Shown: piece by piece, positions 45,337-57,791 of the stretch
How the letters are laid out: every line of letters begins with the position of its first letter
How positions within the stretch are numbered: the stretch's first letter is position 1
From: Bondarzewia mesenterica
Lineage: Eukaryota > Basidiomycota > Agaricomycetes > Russulales > Bondarzewiaceae
NCBI GenBank assembly: GCA_004802705.1
Contig: SGPL01000044.1
Coordinates: forward strand, 37,108 to 101,107
DNA length: 64,000 nt
Direction: 5' to 3'
Translations under genes and position numbers: made by a program
The notes under the pieces: model-generated
Databases searched by the model: none
Told to the model about the DNA's origin: nothing
What the model saw: only the letters and a program-made list of their open reading frames with translations

Positions 45337-47106
45337 TCATGAGTGAGGGGGTAATGCGCGCAAAATGTGCTTCCAGTCCTAAAAGTCAAAGTTGGCTCGC
45401 TTTCACAGAAGGCAGATGATCATCGTAAAAATTCACCTTGTGGTTGAGGTTCTCAAAATCTTCGGTGCCGGCAATATGAAGCATATACCGTGCAAGCTTC
45501 TCAAGCTCGCGGTCAGCCATCGCTTGTGCTGTATGGGCATCCTTGAATGGAGATATCTTGAGGCCTTGCCTCGGGTTGAGTGCGAAATTGCGGCCCTGCG
45601 AGCGTTCAATATCGGAAAGAGAAAAACAACGGCGATACATACGAGGTCATCAACATGGATGGTATTCTTCGCATTGCTGTGGGTAATCAAGAGGGCATGC
45701 CCAAAGGAGAGAAAGCGAAGGGGCACTTACTATTGAGGAAACCGGTTCCAGATAATTTGGAGGGCTTTCACCGAGTGTGTATAGGTTTTTCCCTCTCGTT
45801 TGGAGAAGACAGTGAACATGGATGTCTTGTCAAGCACTAACACACCATCAACACCGTATTAAAGAATCATAATGGTAGACTCACCAAACGAGATCTGGTG
45901 ACAATGGATAAAGTTTAAGCTTGTTGATGATATCAATGTGGGTCAAAGTTCACACCTTGTAAGGCCGATCGCCGCCCAACATGCCAAGCTCTACAAGTTT
46001 TGTTTCTAACCAGATCCAGCTCGTCTGGGACCTGTGAGCAGTTAGCAAAAGGACCAGGCCCGCGAATAGTGTGATGTGTAGATCACCATATGCAAATGTC
46101 ATAGTGAGGGTATATCTTGGACAAAAATTCATGCAATCGTGGCCGGGCACATTCTGCAGGTGGCAGAGCTCCAGATGTCAANGGCTTCGTATCCAAAATG
46201 GCTGTCGATCACTACCGCGTCAACTTCTATGCAGTCAAACGAGGGAGGTGATGGAAAATATTACTATAATCAATGTCCAGCACTAGCAGCCGCTTACCCT
46301 CCCGAAGGGGATGGATGATGTTGACGTTCAGCTTTTTCGTCGCTTCTCGGACTTTTCTGATATTGCGCTGATCGTTCTGATATTGGAGAGCGGCAGTAGG
46401 ATCCGCAGAAAAATCGACATCGAGGTCATTCAGGACGTCTGGTAGGAACTCGACCTCTACAATAATTTGACAAGTTCAGATTTTATAAAAGGGAAATAAA
46501 ATTAATGAACATACGTGAAGGATCCTTGATCTCGTGCCCTTCTGGAGTTCCTACTAAGGTGAATTTCTTGCCGCTCATGAGTTTGAGGTCGCCTCTATAT
46601 TGTATCCTTCAGAATAAGAGGGCCAAAAAGATGGATAGACTGACATGCGTTCTTCGTCCGGCGGAAGCTTCCCTTTCACAAGCCCAAGGATCTTCTGCCG
46701 TTCTGGCGGCACATTCGTCAAGCTGAATAATGAGGCCTTCAGATCAAACACCCTGGAGCATGTATCAGAATCTTTCAAATCGTAGACGTGCAATTGGCAT
46801 GATGAGATACCTGTCCGAATCGGCAATGTCCAATGTGAATTGCTTGCTAGCCCAAGTGAACAACAGATGTATCCAGCGTTCCGGGCCAATCTCTATATCT
46901 ACCTATCGACCACAGGTGAGCGGGGCGCGAGCATTATGAATGATTCATTGCTTTACGGAGGTCGTCAAGATCGTTGTCGTGCAGATCATTGTCGTGCCTG
47001 CGCCGTTCGCTTGAGAGCTATCGCCATCTTGAATGGTAGTTTGAGTGATGGAAGTAGAGGAAGTGGCCGCCGACTGAGGTTGCGAAGAAGTAGATGCAAC
47101 AGTCAT
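45337..47106 (-). CDS. UBLCP1: Ubiquitin-like-domain CTD phosphatase (UBLCP1 type)
   Basis: UBLCP1 is a nuclear HAD phosphatase whose ubiquitin-like domain binds the proteasome and restrains its activity. The ATG at 47106 opens a Thr/Ser-rich leader, and the ubiquitin-like domain follows (KQFTLDIADSD; VFDLKASLFSLTNVPPERQK; ILGLVKGKLPPDEERM; LKLMSGKKFTLVGTPEG). The phosphatase motif is LLVLDIDYTILDTKPLT, assembled across an intron, with the DxDxT signature intact. Then come RPRLHEFLSKIYPHYDICIW, ETKLVELGMLG and NTIHVDDLSRNFALNPRQGL. The last exon (45378-45337) joins NLNHK to DWKHILRALPPHS, which fits the family better than reading through the intron to the stop at 45386. One N (46182) falls in the third position of a Pro codon and is harmless. 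The exons near the N-terminus are uncertain. Confidence 0.85.
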
Positions 47107-49360
47107 TGTCTGATGGTTGAATTCAAGAATAGGTGTTCAGCGGAGACCCGGGTTGGGTGGGAAGAGAAAATTGTGCTGTGAGAAGTGTAGTAAGTGATAT
47201 TGGGCCTTATTGGGCACTAGCGGGTGGAAGACTACTTCGTGGAAGACCTTGTGGACGAGCCGTTCAAGTTCAAGCTCATTCAAGACCTTTCAAGACGCGT
47301 CTCACCAGGAAGCTAGTACGTAATCAAATATGTAACTTAGCACTCGAAGTTCACCAGGTCGTGATCTATTCTTCTTTCGTATCCTTCAATTGCGAAATTC
47401 GCCAGCGAAGCCATCTCACAGGCCGACAACAATCAGCCCTCAGGTACTCTTGTCTTTCTGTAGATTTAAGTTGATGAAATTGCGAAACGGTGCACCTTTC
47501 GCTGCACAGAGTGTAGTAAGCTTTTAGGAAGTCTTGGGTCTTCTTGGGTTGATCACTCGCATGGTCTGTGTTCGATCTACTGTTTCTTACGGGTCTACTG
47601 ATCTCAACAACTTGCTAGCAGGCGGTGCAGCTGGGGAAAGGCCTATAATGAGACGCTGTCCGTCTTTCGCGACTCAGAAGTAGCAACCGAGATTAAACCG
47701 CGTCTTGGTCGACCTTCGGACGGTAGGCAACGGACAGACACGTTACTCGTCATTTCGAAATTTTCATCACCTCTCGATACAGGCCCATATTCGCTCTCAG
47801 GTTATTGGACCCAATAGCATCCCATGCGTTCGTGCATGGCACGCAGTTGGACGGGTTTTCGCGGTGAGTGTGAGAGCCTTGTGATCAAATCGCGAGCCGT
47901 TCCCCTGATAGGTACTCTTGTCTTCAAACAATATTTTACTGTGTATGCAATGATTGATCATATCTTTCCCGTCTGTTCTGGACCAACAGATTCGTCGCCA
48001 CTAATCCTTTCAGAAGTCATATTCCATCCTCTACAGATCACAATCTCACGAGATGACATAGCGCTGAGCTCATGAAGACGAGCCGCAATATCCACTTGCG
48101 AATGGCCATTTTGACGAGTATCATATGTTTTGTCGCATCTCCTCTTGAAGGACGATCGAGATTCATGGAGAATTGACTGGCCGCAGCAGTGACGAAGTAA
48201 CTGCAACGTGAATGCAAGACTGTCACGACCGCGCTACGATGTCTTCGATGATTTCATCAACCCCTTCCAGCGATTCGAGACTTCAAGGCGAGTCATGCCG
48301 CTTTATAGGATATTCTCGGAGATGTCGGGCAAGACGACTGCGTCAATGCCTCTGTCAGTGACGACTCCAGTGCTTATTCATTTGATGGCTTTCCGACCCT
48401 TAAGGTACTTTCAGGGCCAGTACTCTTTGTTTTGTCGCCTAGGAGTTGTGACACACTGGCATGAACACGTTAATGTCTGCCTCGCATCGCTTAGTGAGCG
48501 TGAATACCTATGCATGGTGCATGGTCTACAATATTTCTCTCAGAAGTGACAATTCGGACCGGTCATAAGTGAACCGAAACCCTCCCCAAGGGCCTATGTG
48601 TAGTGCGTATTGGATCGCACACAGCATAAGTATTTATGGATGCCTCAGTTGAGCGTCCGGTCATAGAACTTTTCCGGAATTACGGATATCAGACGATACC
48701 GCAGCGCTTGTCTCTATTTTGACATCCCGTCAGGCGGAGCAGCATAATCTGCATGTAGTATACATAACTTGACCTGAATTGCGTACTACCACTACTTATT
48801 ACCCCTCTGTCCGTTCAAGGAGCATGCAACGTCAACTGTCAGCGCTTCATCTTCAACGGGCGGGCCTCAAGCTCAGGCATCAAAACTCTCAAACACTGCG
48901 CATGATGAAAGGTCTTCGTATGGGCTTGTGGCTTGTAGTACGCCGCGATCGCCGTCCATACTCACTTGCGATCACTAACATCCTTAAAAGGTTCAAAAAC
49001 ATATGTCACGGTCCAGATGTCCATGGCTTGTCGGCTGTTATGAAGCCGCTCAGTAGGCTCTCTGCTCAGTATTTATACCACATGAAAATTATGGGTTCGC
49101 TGACCCGTCCGAACCACCTGCCGCGATCCCTACGCCTGTGGTATACACCCGAAGCATATCGTTTGTTTAAATTATCCTCGCCGCGACTACCCACTGCCAG
49201 TGTTCCCCATTCAATACCATTGTCAAAGCATTTCCTGGGTCAGCGACTTGCAGGAGGCAGTGGGATTAACCCGCCCCAACCCTTATTTCCACATCTTTCG
49301 GCCTCTCAATTGCCCTCGCATTCTTCACAGGACCGTCAACTACATAGAGGAGTACGTTCA
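47107..49360. other. Long intergenic region; right half is open in frame with the Nudix gene
   Basis: No gene was recognised in the left 1.6 kb. From 48779 to 49360 the plus strand is open for 194 codons in the same frame as the Nudix start, with several Met codons. It may be an untranslated leader or an N-terminal extension. No TATA element could be placed confidently. Confidence 0.4.
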
Positions 49361-50511
49361 ATGACGACTAAAGCATCAGCACAGTCACTGGGGCCTTCCA
49401 TACCCCGACCTTCCGCGAGCCTCATCGTGGTCAATTCCCACAATGAGATTTTGTTCGTCCACCGGAACCCACATGCCCAGTCGTTCGGTGGTGTTTACGT
49501 ATGTGCTCTAACTCCCCAATCATTATACTGATCAACCATCTAGCATCCCCACGTAGGTATTTCCTGGCGGCAATTACGATGCTAAGCAGGACGATTCTTA
49601 CCGGATGACAGCAATTCGAGAAACATTTGAAGAGTCTGGAGTGCTACTGGCATCGTCCCAAACGCGAACTCAATTATCCGATGCGATTCTTGATGCATCG
49701 CGAGAGTCTATTCATGCGCAGCGATTGATGTTTAGGGAGTTTCTAAGGCAGCATAATTTGACGGCAGATCTGGACCTTTTCCCCTTCACAGAATGGGTAA
49801 CCCCACCACCAGTCCCTCGGTACGTCTTATATCAACATCTGGCCTGCATTTTCTGATCAATCCGGCTTTATCAGCCGATTCCACACCCGTTTTTATATCT
49901 CATTCCTTCCTGCCTCTTCATCCCCTCCTTCCGGCTTCTCTCAGGGAACGGCCCAGCACCGTCTGCCCACTCCAGATGGTGGACTCGAAGTCGTCGCAGC
50001 ACGCTTCATCCACCCTCTCAACGCGCTCTCTGAGTTCCGCAGCTCCAAAATAACGCTCATGCCGCCGCAATACTATCTTATTTCTACGCTCGCAGGAATC
50101 CTGCACGGACGTTGCACGACGCCCGAGCAGCGCGCGCGCGTCCACGAGCTCGCCACGGGCGCCTTCGGCCGTATGGTGATCAACCCTCGCGCACATTCTG
50201 CAGGCCTTGACCAGGATGGCAGGACTGTGTTGACCTATGAAGGCGACGAGACCCGCGGCGGGTCCAAGGGCCGGCTGCATCGGTCGCTCGTCAGGTTTGG
50301 GAGGAAGGGGGTAAGTTCTTACCTATTACATGTTCATTTCTTTACTATCTCGCCTCTCCATCTTACTGTACAGTGATGGAACGCCATGTGGAAAACGCGA
50401 TACTGATGTACTCCTTGTTTCCAGATTCCCACCGAGATCGTACTATTGAGGAATTTTGACGTCTTCACTGAGATCGAGTCGCACGCGTTCTCTGGACAAG
50501 CAAAATTGTAA
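49361..50511 (+). CDS. Nudix hydrolase with C-terminal peroxisomal signal (NUDT19/NUDT7-like)
   Basis: The protein resembles acyl-CoA or CoA diphosphatases that cleave CoA esters to 3',5'-ADP and acyl-phosphopantetheine. Four exons join in frame (49361-49498, 49557-49819, 49875-50310, 50425-50511) for 307 residues. After MTTKASAQSLGPSIPRPSAS come LIVVNSHNEILFVHRNPHA and VFPGGNYDAKQDDSYRMTAI. The Nudix catalytic core is RETFEESGVLL, with the RExxEExG metal-binding glutamates intact. A long spacer precedes the core, as in NUDT19. The last three residues are AKL, a type 1 peroxisomal targeting signal, so peroxisomal matrix is the likely location. MPPQYYLISTLAGIL lies in the C-terminal half. The start was chosen because recognisable similarity begins there; the frame remains open 194 codons further upstream. 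Confidence 0.85.
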
Positions 50512-51091
50512 CACGCCAAGTTGCGATAGCTCTCTGGTCATGACGCTCATGTGGTTCTCGAGCGAATTTGTGTTGTACAATATATTCGTCAGTCTCACGT
50601 ACGAACTTACATCCTACACTTTTGATGTACTTAATTCTCTATAAAACAATCATCATTCCTAGGCCAGTAATCCGTTCCGCCTCATGCGCTGACGTAGTCT
50701 TACGAGTACTGGCATTGAACCACAAAAGAAATTTGGAACATTCACATTAGGGGATGCAGAATGACAAGGATAGAGTATAAGATATGAAATGCTACAGTGG
50801 TTCGGCGACGAATCTACAAACGAAGGTCACCATCATTCGTCCAAGCGAACGGTCATTAGAGATACAACTGCAGGCGGCGAGTGCCCAGAGCGAACACAAG
50901 AAAACCTAAAAGAGAAACCATATAAACAGCAAAAAGACAACGCCCTGAGGCGCCAAAATACGAAAAGGGCGTAAATGCATGATAATCCATTAAGCCGGAA
51001 CAATGGTGCAAAAGAAAATGACAAGAAGGTCTGTGAGGGGAGCAAGAAAACTTGTCAATGATACATTGACAAAAAAAATCATGCCGAAGAT
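50512..51091. other. Convergent 3' region of the Nudix and carboxylesterase genes
   Basis: About 580 bases between two converging stops. AT-rich, with no gene recognised. Likely 3' untranslated sequence and terminators. Confidence 0.4.
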
Positions 51092-53094
51092 TCAAATGTC
51101 AAAGACTTGGTAGTCATATTGCACTTTCGAACCCCAAAAACTTGGTTCACAGGCGCCGACAGGCGCCGCGCCCTCGCCTCCGAACAGCATAGCCGTGATA
51201 TTGGACGTTGTAGCAGGCAACCAGGACGTCAGGGATGATCCGGACGGGTTTGGGTTACCCGTGGAGAGGAAAGCGCCGTAGCGCGCCTGCATTTCGCTGA
51301 TGAGCGCAGACTGGTCGGAAGTGGGACTTGGGACGGTGCCAAACTGAGAGCGAGATACACGCATTAGGGGACAAGATATTAGGAAGAAGGGGTGAATGAA
51401 GAACTTACGACGATCTCAATATCATCCTGATGACACACCGATCCTGACTCCGTACAAAAGCTCACATCCTCATTCCCAGGGTACGTCGCACCGAGAGCAT
51501 ACATGCCCACGAACGCCTGTCCCCCATTGCTCACCCAGTTCCTTGCAAAAGTCCACGTCGCACACTTCCAAATCGAGTCTGTGCCGAGCGTCTCCAATTG
51601 CACGCGCGCGTCGGCAGCCTGTCCATCCGCAAGGACCGGTACGACATAATGCGAGGATGACAGTATGATCCCGGTGCGGGGGTCCCCGAATGTGCCATTG
51701 ACGACGGCGTCATAAAGTGAAGTGCCCATTGATTCAGTGAAGGCTGAGTAGATCGTTAGGCCGGCTTCGTTCTTCACATTCGTTAGGAGGATGGGTTTGG
51801 AGACAGAGGGGAACGGACTGTCTGAGTCGAGGGTGGAGGTGATCAGGGTTCCGTCGTGCACAGGGCGCATTGGCTCTGACTGCGTCGCAGTGGGGTCATA
51901 CATAAAACCGTTTTGTTGCAGAAGATCTTGGGCGGAAAGGATTTCGTCAATGGTCAGAGCATTGAGACACGCGGTGTCGGTTGTTGTGCAATTTATATTG
52001 GAGTTAAAATAATCCTGGAGTGTCTGGTAAGAACTCGGTGACAGAAATCCGTAGTCCTATGGCAATGACAGGTGTCAGTCAGCATCTGAAACGAAGGTGG
52101 GAGGGGTCGGAGGCTAACCATAGGGTCGGACTGTAAAATTGCGGATTGGAACAACGAGGAAGCAGACGGCACGGCAAGCAGCGCTCTGATCATATTCGCA
52201 CCGCTGCTTTGACCAGCAACGGTTATTTTGGATGCACTTCCTCCGAAGCTGGATGCAACCTTCTGCAGAAACTGAAGCGCGGTGATCGTGTCCTGCAGAG
52301 CAAAGTTCGTCCTTCCATCCGGCGCATTAAATCCGAGCTACGAACAACTCGTGTGAGCAAAATAGAACGTGTCGGTAGACTGAAGAGGATTTATTTACCG
52401 CCCCAAGACGATACTGGATGACAGCAACAATAGAGTTGGTGGCTTTGGCCAGGTTCGAGCCGTCCAATCCTGGATCCGTTGCGGAACCAACAATAAAAGA
52501 GCCTCCATGTATCCTACCATACGAAACGCGTCTAGCAAGCACAATTGCAAAAACAATACAGGTAACTTGCTTACCACATGAGAATCGGGACATTCTGCGA
52601 AGTCAGTACGGACGTAGGCACGTATAACAGCATAGACAGACAATCCTCCGAATACGCAGAAGAATCGGTGTTGTCCTGCGGGCAAGCCAGGGGAAGTGCG
52701 GAGACATTTGAAGAACCATTCCTGTGAAAGACTACTGAGCTCATGAGTTACCCAATTAGATGCAAACATATACGTACGGTAGTTCCCAGGAAGTAGCCAG
52801 GGAAGATTGCTGCCATCTCTCAGCAGAGCCGTACTTGACCGCGAATCTGACTGCGCTATTGGAAAGAGAGGTGCCAACAGCAATACCAATTGGTGTCGTG
52901 ACAGATGGTCCAGAAGGGGCTTGACGCGGGCATAGAACCCTCTGGATGAAGGATAACTTGCAGAGGAGACCTCTTGGATCAAAAGGCGGGAACGGTAGCC
53001 GATCGTCGACGGTGAACGACTGCAATGAGACCGGACTGGCCGCCGTGCAAGAGGCGAGCAACAGAGCAGAGAGGACAGAAACAAGCACGACCAT
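51092..53094 (-). CDS. Secreted type-B carboxylesterase/lipase
   Basis: Alpha/beta-hydrolase ester hydrolase of the carboxylesterase type-B family, probably acting outside the cell on plant or lipid esters. The start at 53094 gives a signal peptide (MVVLVSVLSALLLASCTAAS). The next region has VTTPIGIAVGTSLSNSAVRF and ERWQQSSLATSWELP. ACPQDNTDSSAYSEDCLSML holds the early disulfide-loop Cys, then IHGGSFIVGSATDPGLDGSN carries the oxyanion-hole HGGSF. The nucleophile elbow is GQSSGANMIRALLAVPSASS, with catalytic Ser in GxSxG. Later segments (NVKNEAGLTIYSAFTESMGT; WTFARNWVSNGGQAFVGMYA; TSDQSALISEMQARYGAFLS) complete the fold. The catalytic Glu/Asp and His were not individually assigned. Several introns; only outer limits are given. 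The substrate cannot be deduced from sequence. Confidence 0.87.
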
Positions 53095-55043
53095 GTCGAT
53101 CTATCTACGCGACGAAGAGTAAACTGCGACGAATAATGGAACTCTCCAGAAGATCGACGACGAGATGTCCTCGAGCTTCAGCCAACAAACTACTGTTGTT
53201 ACTGGAGGAAGTGGAGGGCGAGCGAGACGGCTTTAAAGGCCTGGAAAACAGGGCTCGTGCCTGCGAGAATGTTAACCAGGGCGGATGTAGGGCTTTGAAG
53301 AAGAAGGTGATGGCCAAGGAGCCAGGGCGAAGCATTTTGATTACGGACGGCATCTGTCGAAATATACATACTCCCTTGGGAACAATGCGGGCAAGCGGAA
53401 ACAACTGACAGCCACAATAGCTCGCATTCAATCTTTCTACCACGTGCATTTGCCTCGCATTTCCTTGTTCCCTACCAGGTAACCCATCTATCCTCTACAA
53501 TTAAAATGCTCTGGCCGTCTGTTCCTGTGTGCCTATCCGTAACTATCTGCGCATGAGATCACCATATGTGCATACGAACTTCGGCGACAGTCCAAGTGCA
53601 CGGGATCAAATATCCACATGTGGATATGTACCATCGTGGTGTCGTTTTGCCTCCGGGTGAAAGTCTACCAAGCGCAGGCAGGTACGTGGCTAATCTCGTC
53701 GTCGCAGTCGCGTCCTGAAGGCCTGACGTTGAGCCCACACGGCAGCTTACTTGTTTGCGCGTTTGATGGTCGAAGAAAGACTTGAGAAAGACTATGACTA
53801 TGTGCGATCGCATTAGTTGCTTCCGGCGCCTTTTCATTATACACATCTCGGGTGAAGGACCTGGTAGATCTGTTCCGACATGGGCACCACTTAAATTATA
53901 TAACACACTCTAGAACCCTCGTCTTTCTCCGCCTCCAACCTCAACTTCAACCCCTCTCGAAGAATATTTTATGCTCCCTCATCTTCAAATGTCTCACGAG
54001 CGACTTCGCGTACTTGATGCTCCCCACGCTGCCAATAGGTTTTGTTTTTTTCTTTTCTTCCTAGAGCTTGGCGCCCATTCTGAGACGGTCTTGTGACCTG
54101 AGATACGATTGGGTGCGGAACCTTGCGGAACGGGTGAGCATTCAAATTATTTTCTCAAGGACTGGGTCATCCTGAGAACCTGACGATGCACACATGAGAA
54201 ACAAAGTCAAAAAATAGATCAATGTTCAACATTTCCCAGAGGAATGGTAAGGATTGCAGAGTATTTCCCCATTACCGTGTCCCCGAGGCGATGTGGTCAA
54301 ATCATTCGGAGTTGGGTACCGCCGTTCCAGGAGTCTTAACCGCGCTACGTTTGCCCAACGCCTATTTCTGTCATCACATACTCCCTTGCAGAACAAAAGC
54401 CCTTGTCGCAGATTCCTCGGGCACTGAGCGCAGACATGGAACATGCCAGGAGCTGCGTATGTGATGCCTATATTTACCATGAGCATATTTTTGACAGGAC
54501 ATCCACTGGGTCAGCATCAACAGGGACGGATCCCAGCTTGTTATAGTCGGGACTCAAACTCCAAAAGTAGTACAAGAAACTGTCACTAATAAGGGACTCC
54601 AGTGATGGGCAAAAGGTTAACTCCAGTACCTGGAAGTCATTTGAGATTGGTAGGCCTTGTATGACGCAGGCCCTGGCAAGAAACTCATTCTACTCACGGA
54701 AAAATGTTTTCTGTGAACGTTTGGACTTTGTAACATAACTATGTACTTGAACATTTACTGAGCCTTGGACTATTTGCAAACTGCGCCTGCGAGTGTTGCT
54801 CTTGAAGGCCTACAGGAATGGTGAGGGCGGCTATGTGAACCATGAAACGTGGTAAGTTAAGATTGGCCAACTTTGCTACAAAAGGTAACTCAGGGCGAAG
54901 TAGACTACGAACGTTGGCTCTTTGTACCTGAAGCTTGAAGCTTGTTGAACTCCTGAATACAGAATAGTGAGGGCGGCTCTGGGCGGCTATGTGAAGGTCA
55001 TACGAGATGCAGAAAAGGGACGCGTCGGCAACTTCCGAACCGT
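53095..55043. other. Long intergenic region with a short direct repeat near its right end
   Basis: No gene recognised in about 1.9 kb. The sequence GTGAGGGCGGCT occurs at 54821-54832 and 54967-54978, and GGCGGCTATGTGAA near both copies. This region should contain the promoters of the divergent carboxylesterase and CWF19L1 genes. Confidence 0.4.
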
Positions 55044-57791
55044 ATGGCGTCCACAGCACCTCCACCCGCGACGACATTGAAAATGTAAGTTCTTCCTTGT
55101 TTTTCGTACACCTGCACACTCATGTATTGGATTCATAATGCAAAAGTCTCACTGTGGGATCCGCACTCGGATCTATTCGCGAATTATTCGCGAAAATAAA
55201 AGCCATCGACGCTAAACATGGCAAATTCGACTTGACGCTGTGTACTGGGGATTTCTTCGGTCCGGTAAAGGATGATGTGGAGGACGAAAAGGGGGATGTT
55301 GCGCAGTTGTTACAAGGAAAGTTGGAAGGTGTGTCCAAGTCTCGATGTAAGAGCGAAGGGATTTGCTCATCCGTACCATGTCGTGGCAGCGCCATTGCCG
55401 TGCTATGTCATGCAGGGCGAGCTTCCCTTGCCTCAGACTGTAATAGACAAATTCTCAGAGACTAGCGGGGAGCTCTGCAACAACGTATTTCTGCTATGTG
55501 AGCTCGCTCGTCCCCTTCGTACATTCACGACAAATGTGACGCGTTGTAACTTGCTTTGTAGCGAAGTCTGCCATCTTCACCACAGCGGAAGGTCTCCGTA
55601 TATCCTGTTTGGGTGGGGTTTATAATTCGAAAATATATGACGTTTCTGAACTGCCTCATGTACGCCTTCTTACTATCTGATGTCCAAACGCGTATATGAA
55701 AGGTGATTCGGACTTGCAGGGCTTCTCCTCCCCCTACTACACCGCACAAACCGTCTCCAAACTTCTCTCCAACTCCCTCTCGACCTCCGCACCAAAAGGC
55801 TCATCGCTCTCCTCCATTCTTTCCACTACAAACGCGTCTTCACTAGTAGATATCCTCATCTGCCACTCCTGGCCGTCTTGCATCACCGCCTTTTCTTCCG
55901 CCCCTCTCCCTTCTCCCGAATTGGCGGACATTGGTGCGCCCCCGCTGGACGAAGTGATCAGACAGATCAAGCCGCGCTATATTCTGGCTAGTGGAGGAGG
56001 GAAGCCGCCCTGTTTTTGGGAACGGGAGCCTTTTGTTTGGGCGAACGAGTCTGGGCGAGCGTCAAGATTTGTGAGTCTAGGGTCTTTCGGGGGAGAGACG
56101 GTCGGGGGGAAGAAACAGCGGGTTTGTCAATGCCATTCAATTTCAAGACGAATTAGTTTCGTGCTCATGAATCAACTCGATCTGCAGTGGTTCTATGCGT
56201 TCTCTATCGCCACACTATCCCCTGTATCCGCCACCCCAGTGCGTCCGGCAAATGCAACACAAAACCCTTTTACAGATGCCCCCGTCCGATCGCTCAAGCG
56301 TCCATTCCACTCAAATGCTGGCGAGAATTTCAGATGGGGAAATGTGCAACAGCCTGTAAAAACGTAGCCGGATAGGTGCGTGCCTTCATCCTGTCTTTCA
56401 CCTTGGTCACAGGATGAAACAATCCGCCCATCGATTTGTCTGCCTTTATTGTCTTTTCCCCCTTAGGTGAGCAAGGAAAGCCTCCCGAAGGCTACCGGTG
56501 CAGACGGTGCCAGGCGACAGACGTACGTCGTTCCCGCTCGTTTCCTCTCGGAGCCTACGAGTTTTGCCGGTCCGCCATCTCAACTCCATTCCTACTTTTT
56601 TAGCATTTTATCAATGAGTGTCCAGAACGGACGAAACCGCCCGAGGGATACGTGTGTGTGATCTGTAACACCGTAAGCGCTGGCGCGTTATTCCTGCATT
56701 TTTTCTTCCATCTGAAGGATTTTCTATCTTTTACGTGTTGCAGTCAGGCCACCTTGTCCGCGACTGTCCGACGCGGCATGCCGTAGGCGACACCGGTGGA
56801 CGTAAGCCTCGTCCGGGATACATTTGTCGGGCCTGTGGGAGCGAAGAACACTACATTGAGGATTGTCTCGTCGTCAAAGAGCATGTCGGCCCTAATAGCG
56901 ACCATCGTGGCGTCGGGAATCGCGCACGGGGGCCGCCGAAAGAGATTGGGCCAGACGAGTGTTGGTTCTGCTTGTCGAACCCACGTCTGGCCAAACATCT
57001 GATTGTCGCGATTGGAGGGGAGTGTTATTTGACATTGCCGAAGGGGCAACTCATCCCGACGCATGATGCAGAGGGGTACAAGGACAAGGGAGCGGAAATT
57101 CCGACCGTTCCGGGCGGGGGCCATGTACTGATCGTCCCGATTGCCCATTTTGCGACATTGAGTTCGATTCCTCAGGATCTGAGGGAACCAGTCATGCAGG
57201 AAGTGAATAAGTGATTAAATGCATTTTCATCGATTAAATCAAGATAATTTATCTGATCTGTTTTCCGGCCTTTCATATTGCGGTTTTTAGATACAAGGCC
57301 GCGCTGCGCGCATTCTACGCGAAGCACAGCGCCATACCGATCTTCTTCGAAGTCGGACGCTTATCCGTCAAGGGGGGCCATTCTCACATCCAAGTGGTTC
57401 CCGTCCCGCGTTCGTTCAGAGACCAAGTGGAATCGGCGTTCGTGGACGAGGGACACTCACATGGCATCCAGTTCGATTTAGAAGAAGCGGGAGCGAAGGT
57501 GCCGGGTCAAGACGCCAGGAGCTATTTCCGCGTGGAACTACCGGACGCACGGAGACTGGTGCATTGGATGCAAGACGGTGTGCCGTTCAGCGTGCAATTC
57601 GGTCGGTAAGTAACTTCCTTCTAGTTCACGAATGATTCTGACGGATTCCTATGAACAGACTGGTGCTGTCTAAGCTATTGAAGATGGAAGACAGGCTGGA
57701 TTGGAAAGCCTGTGTGCAGTCCGAGGAAGACGATAAGACCGACGTGCAGGCTTTCAAGACCGCGTTTGCACCGTTTGACCCGATAACGTGA
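55044..57791 (+). CDS. DRN1: CWF19-like protein 1 / Drn1 homologue with zinc knuckles
   Basis: Drn1/CWF19L1 associates with the spliceosome and the lariat-debranching step. The start at 55044 (MASTAPPPATTLKI) leads to a metallophosphoesterase-like N-domain (SALGSIRELFAKIKAIDAKH, TLCTGDFFG, GLRISCLGGVYN, ILICHSWPSCI). A linker follows. Three CCHC zinc knuckles come next: CRRCQATDHFINEC, CVICNTSGHLVRDC and CRACGSEEHYIEDC. The CwfJ C-terminal domains 1 and 2 follow (ECWFCLSNPRLAKHLIVAIG, GHVLIVPIAHFA, FFEVGRLSVKGGHSHIQVVP, FKTAFAPFDP). The gene has many short introns and ends at 57791. At 56358-56362 five A occur where four would keep frame from NVQQPVK into RSRIGEQ, another apparent +1 homopolymer shift. 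Apart from that the gene looks complete and functional. Confidence 0.9.
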
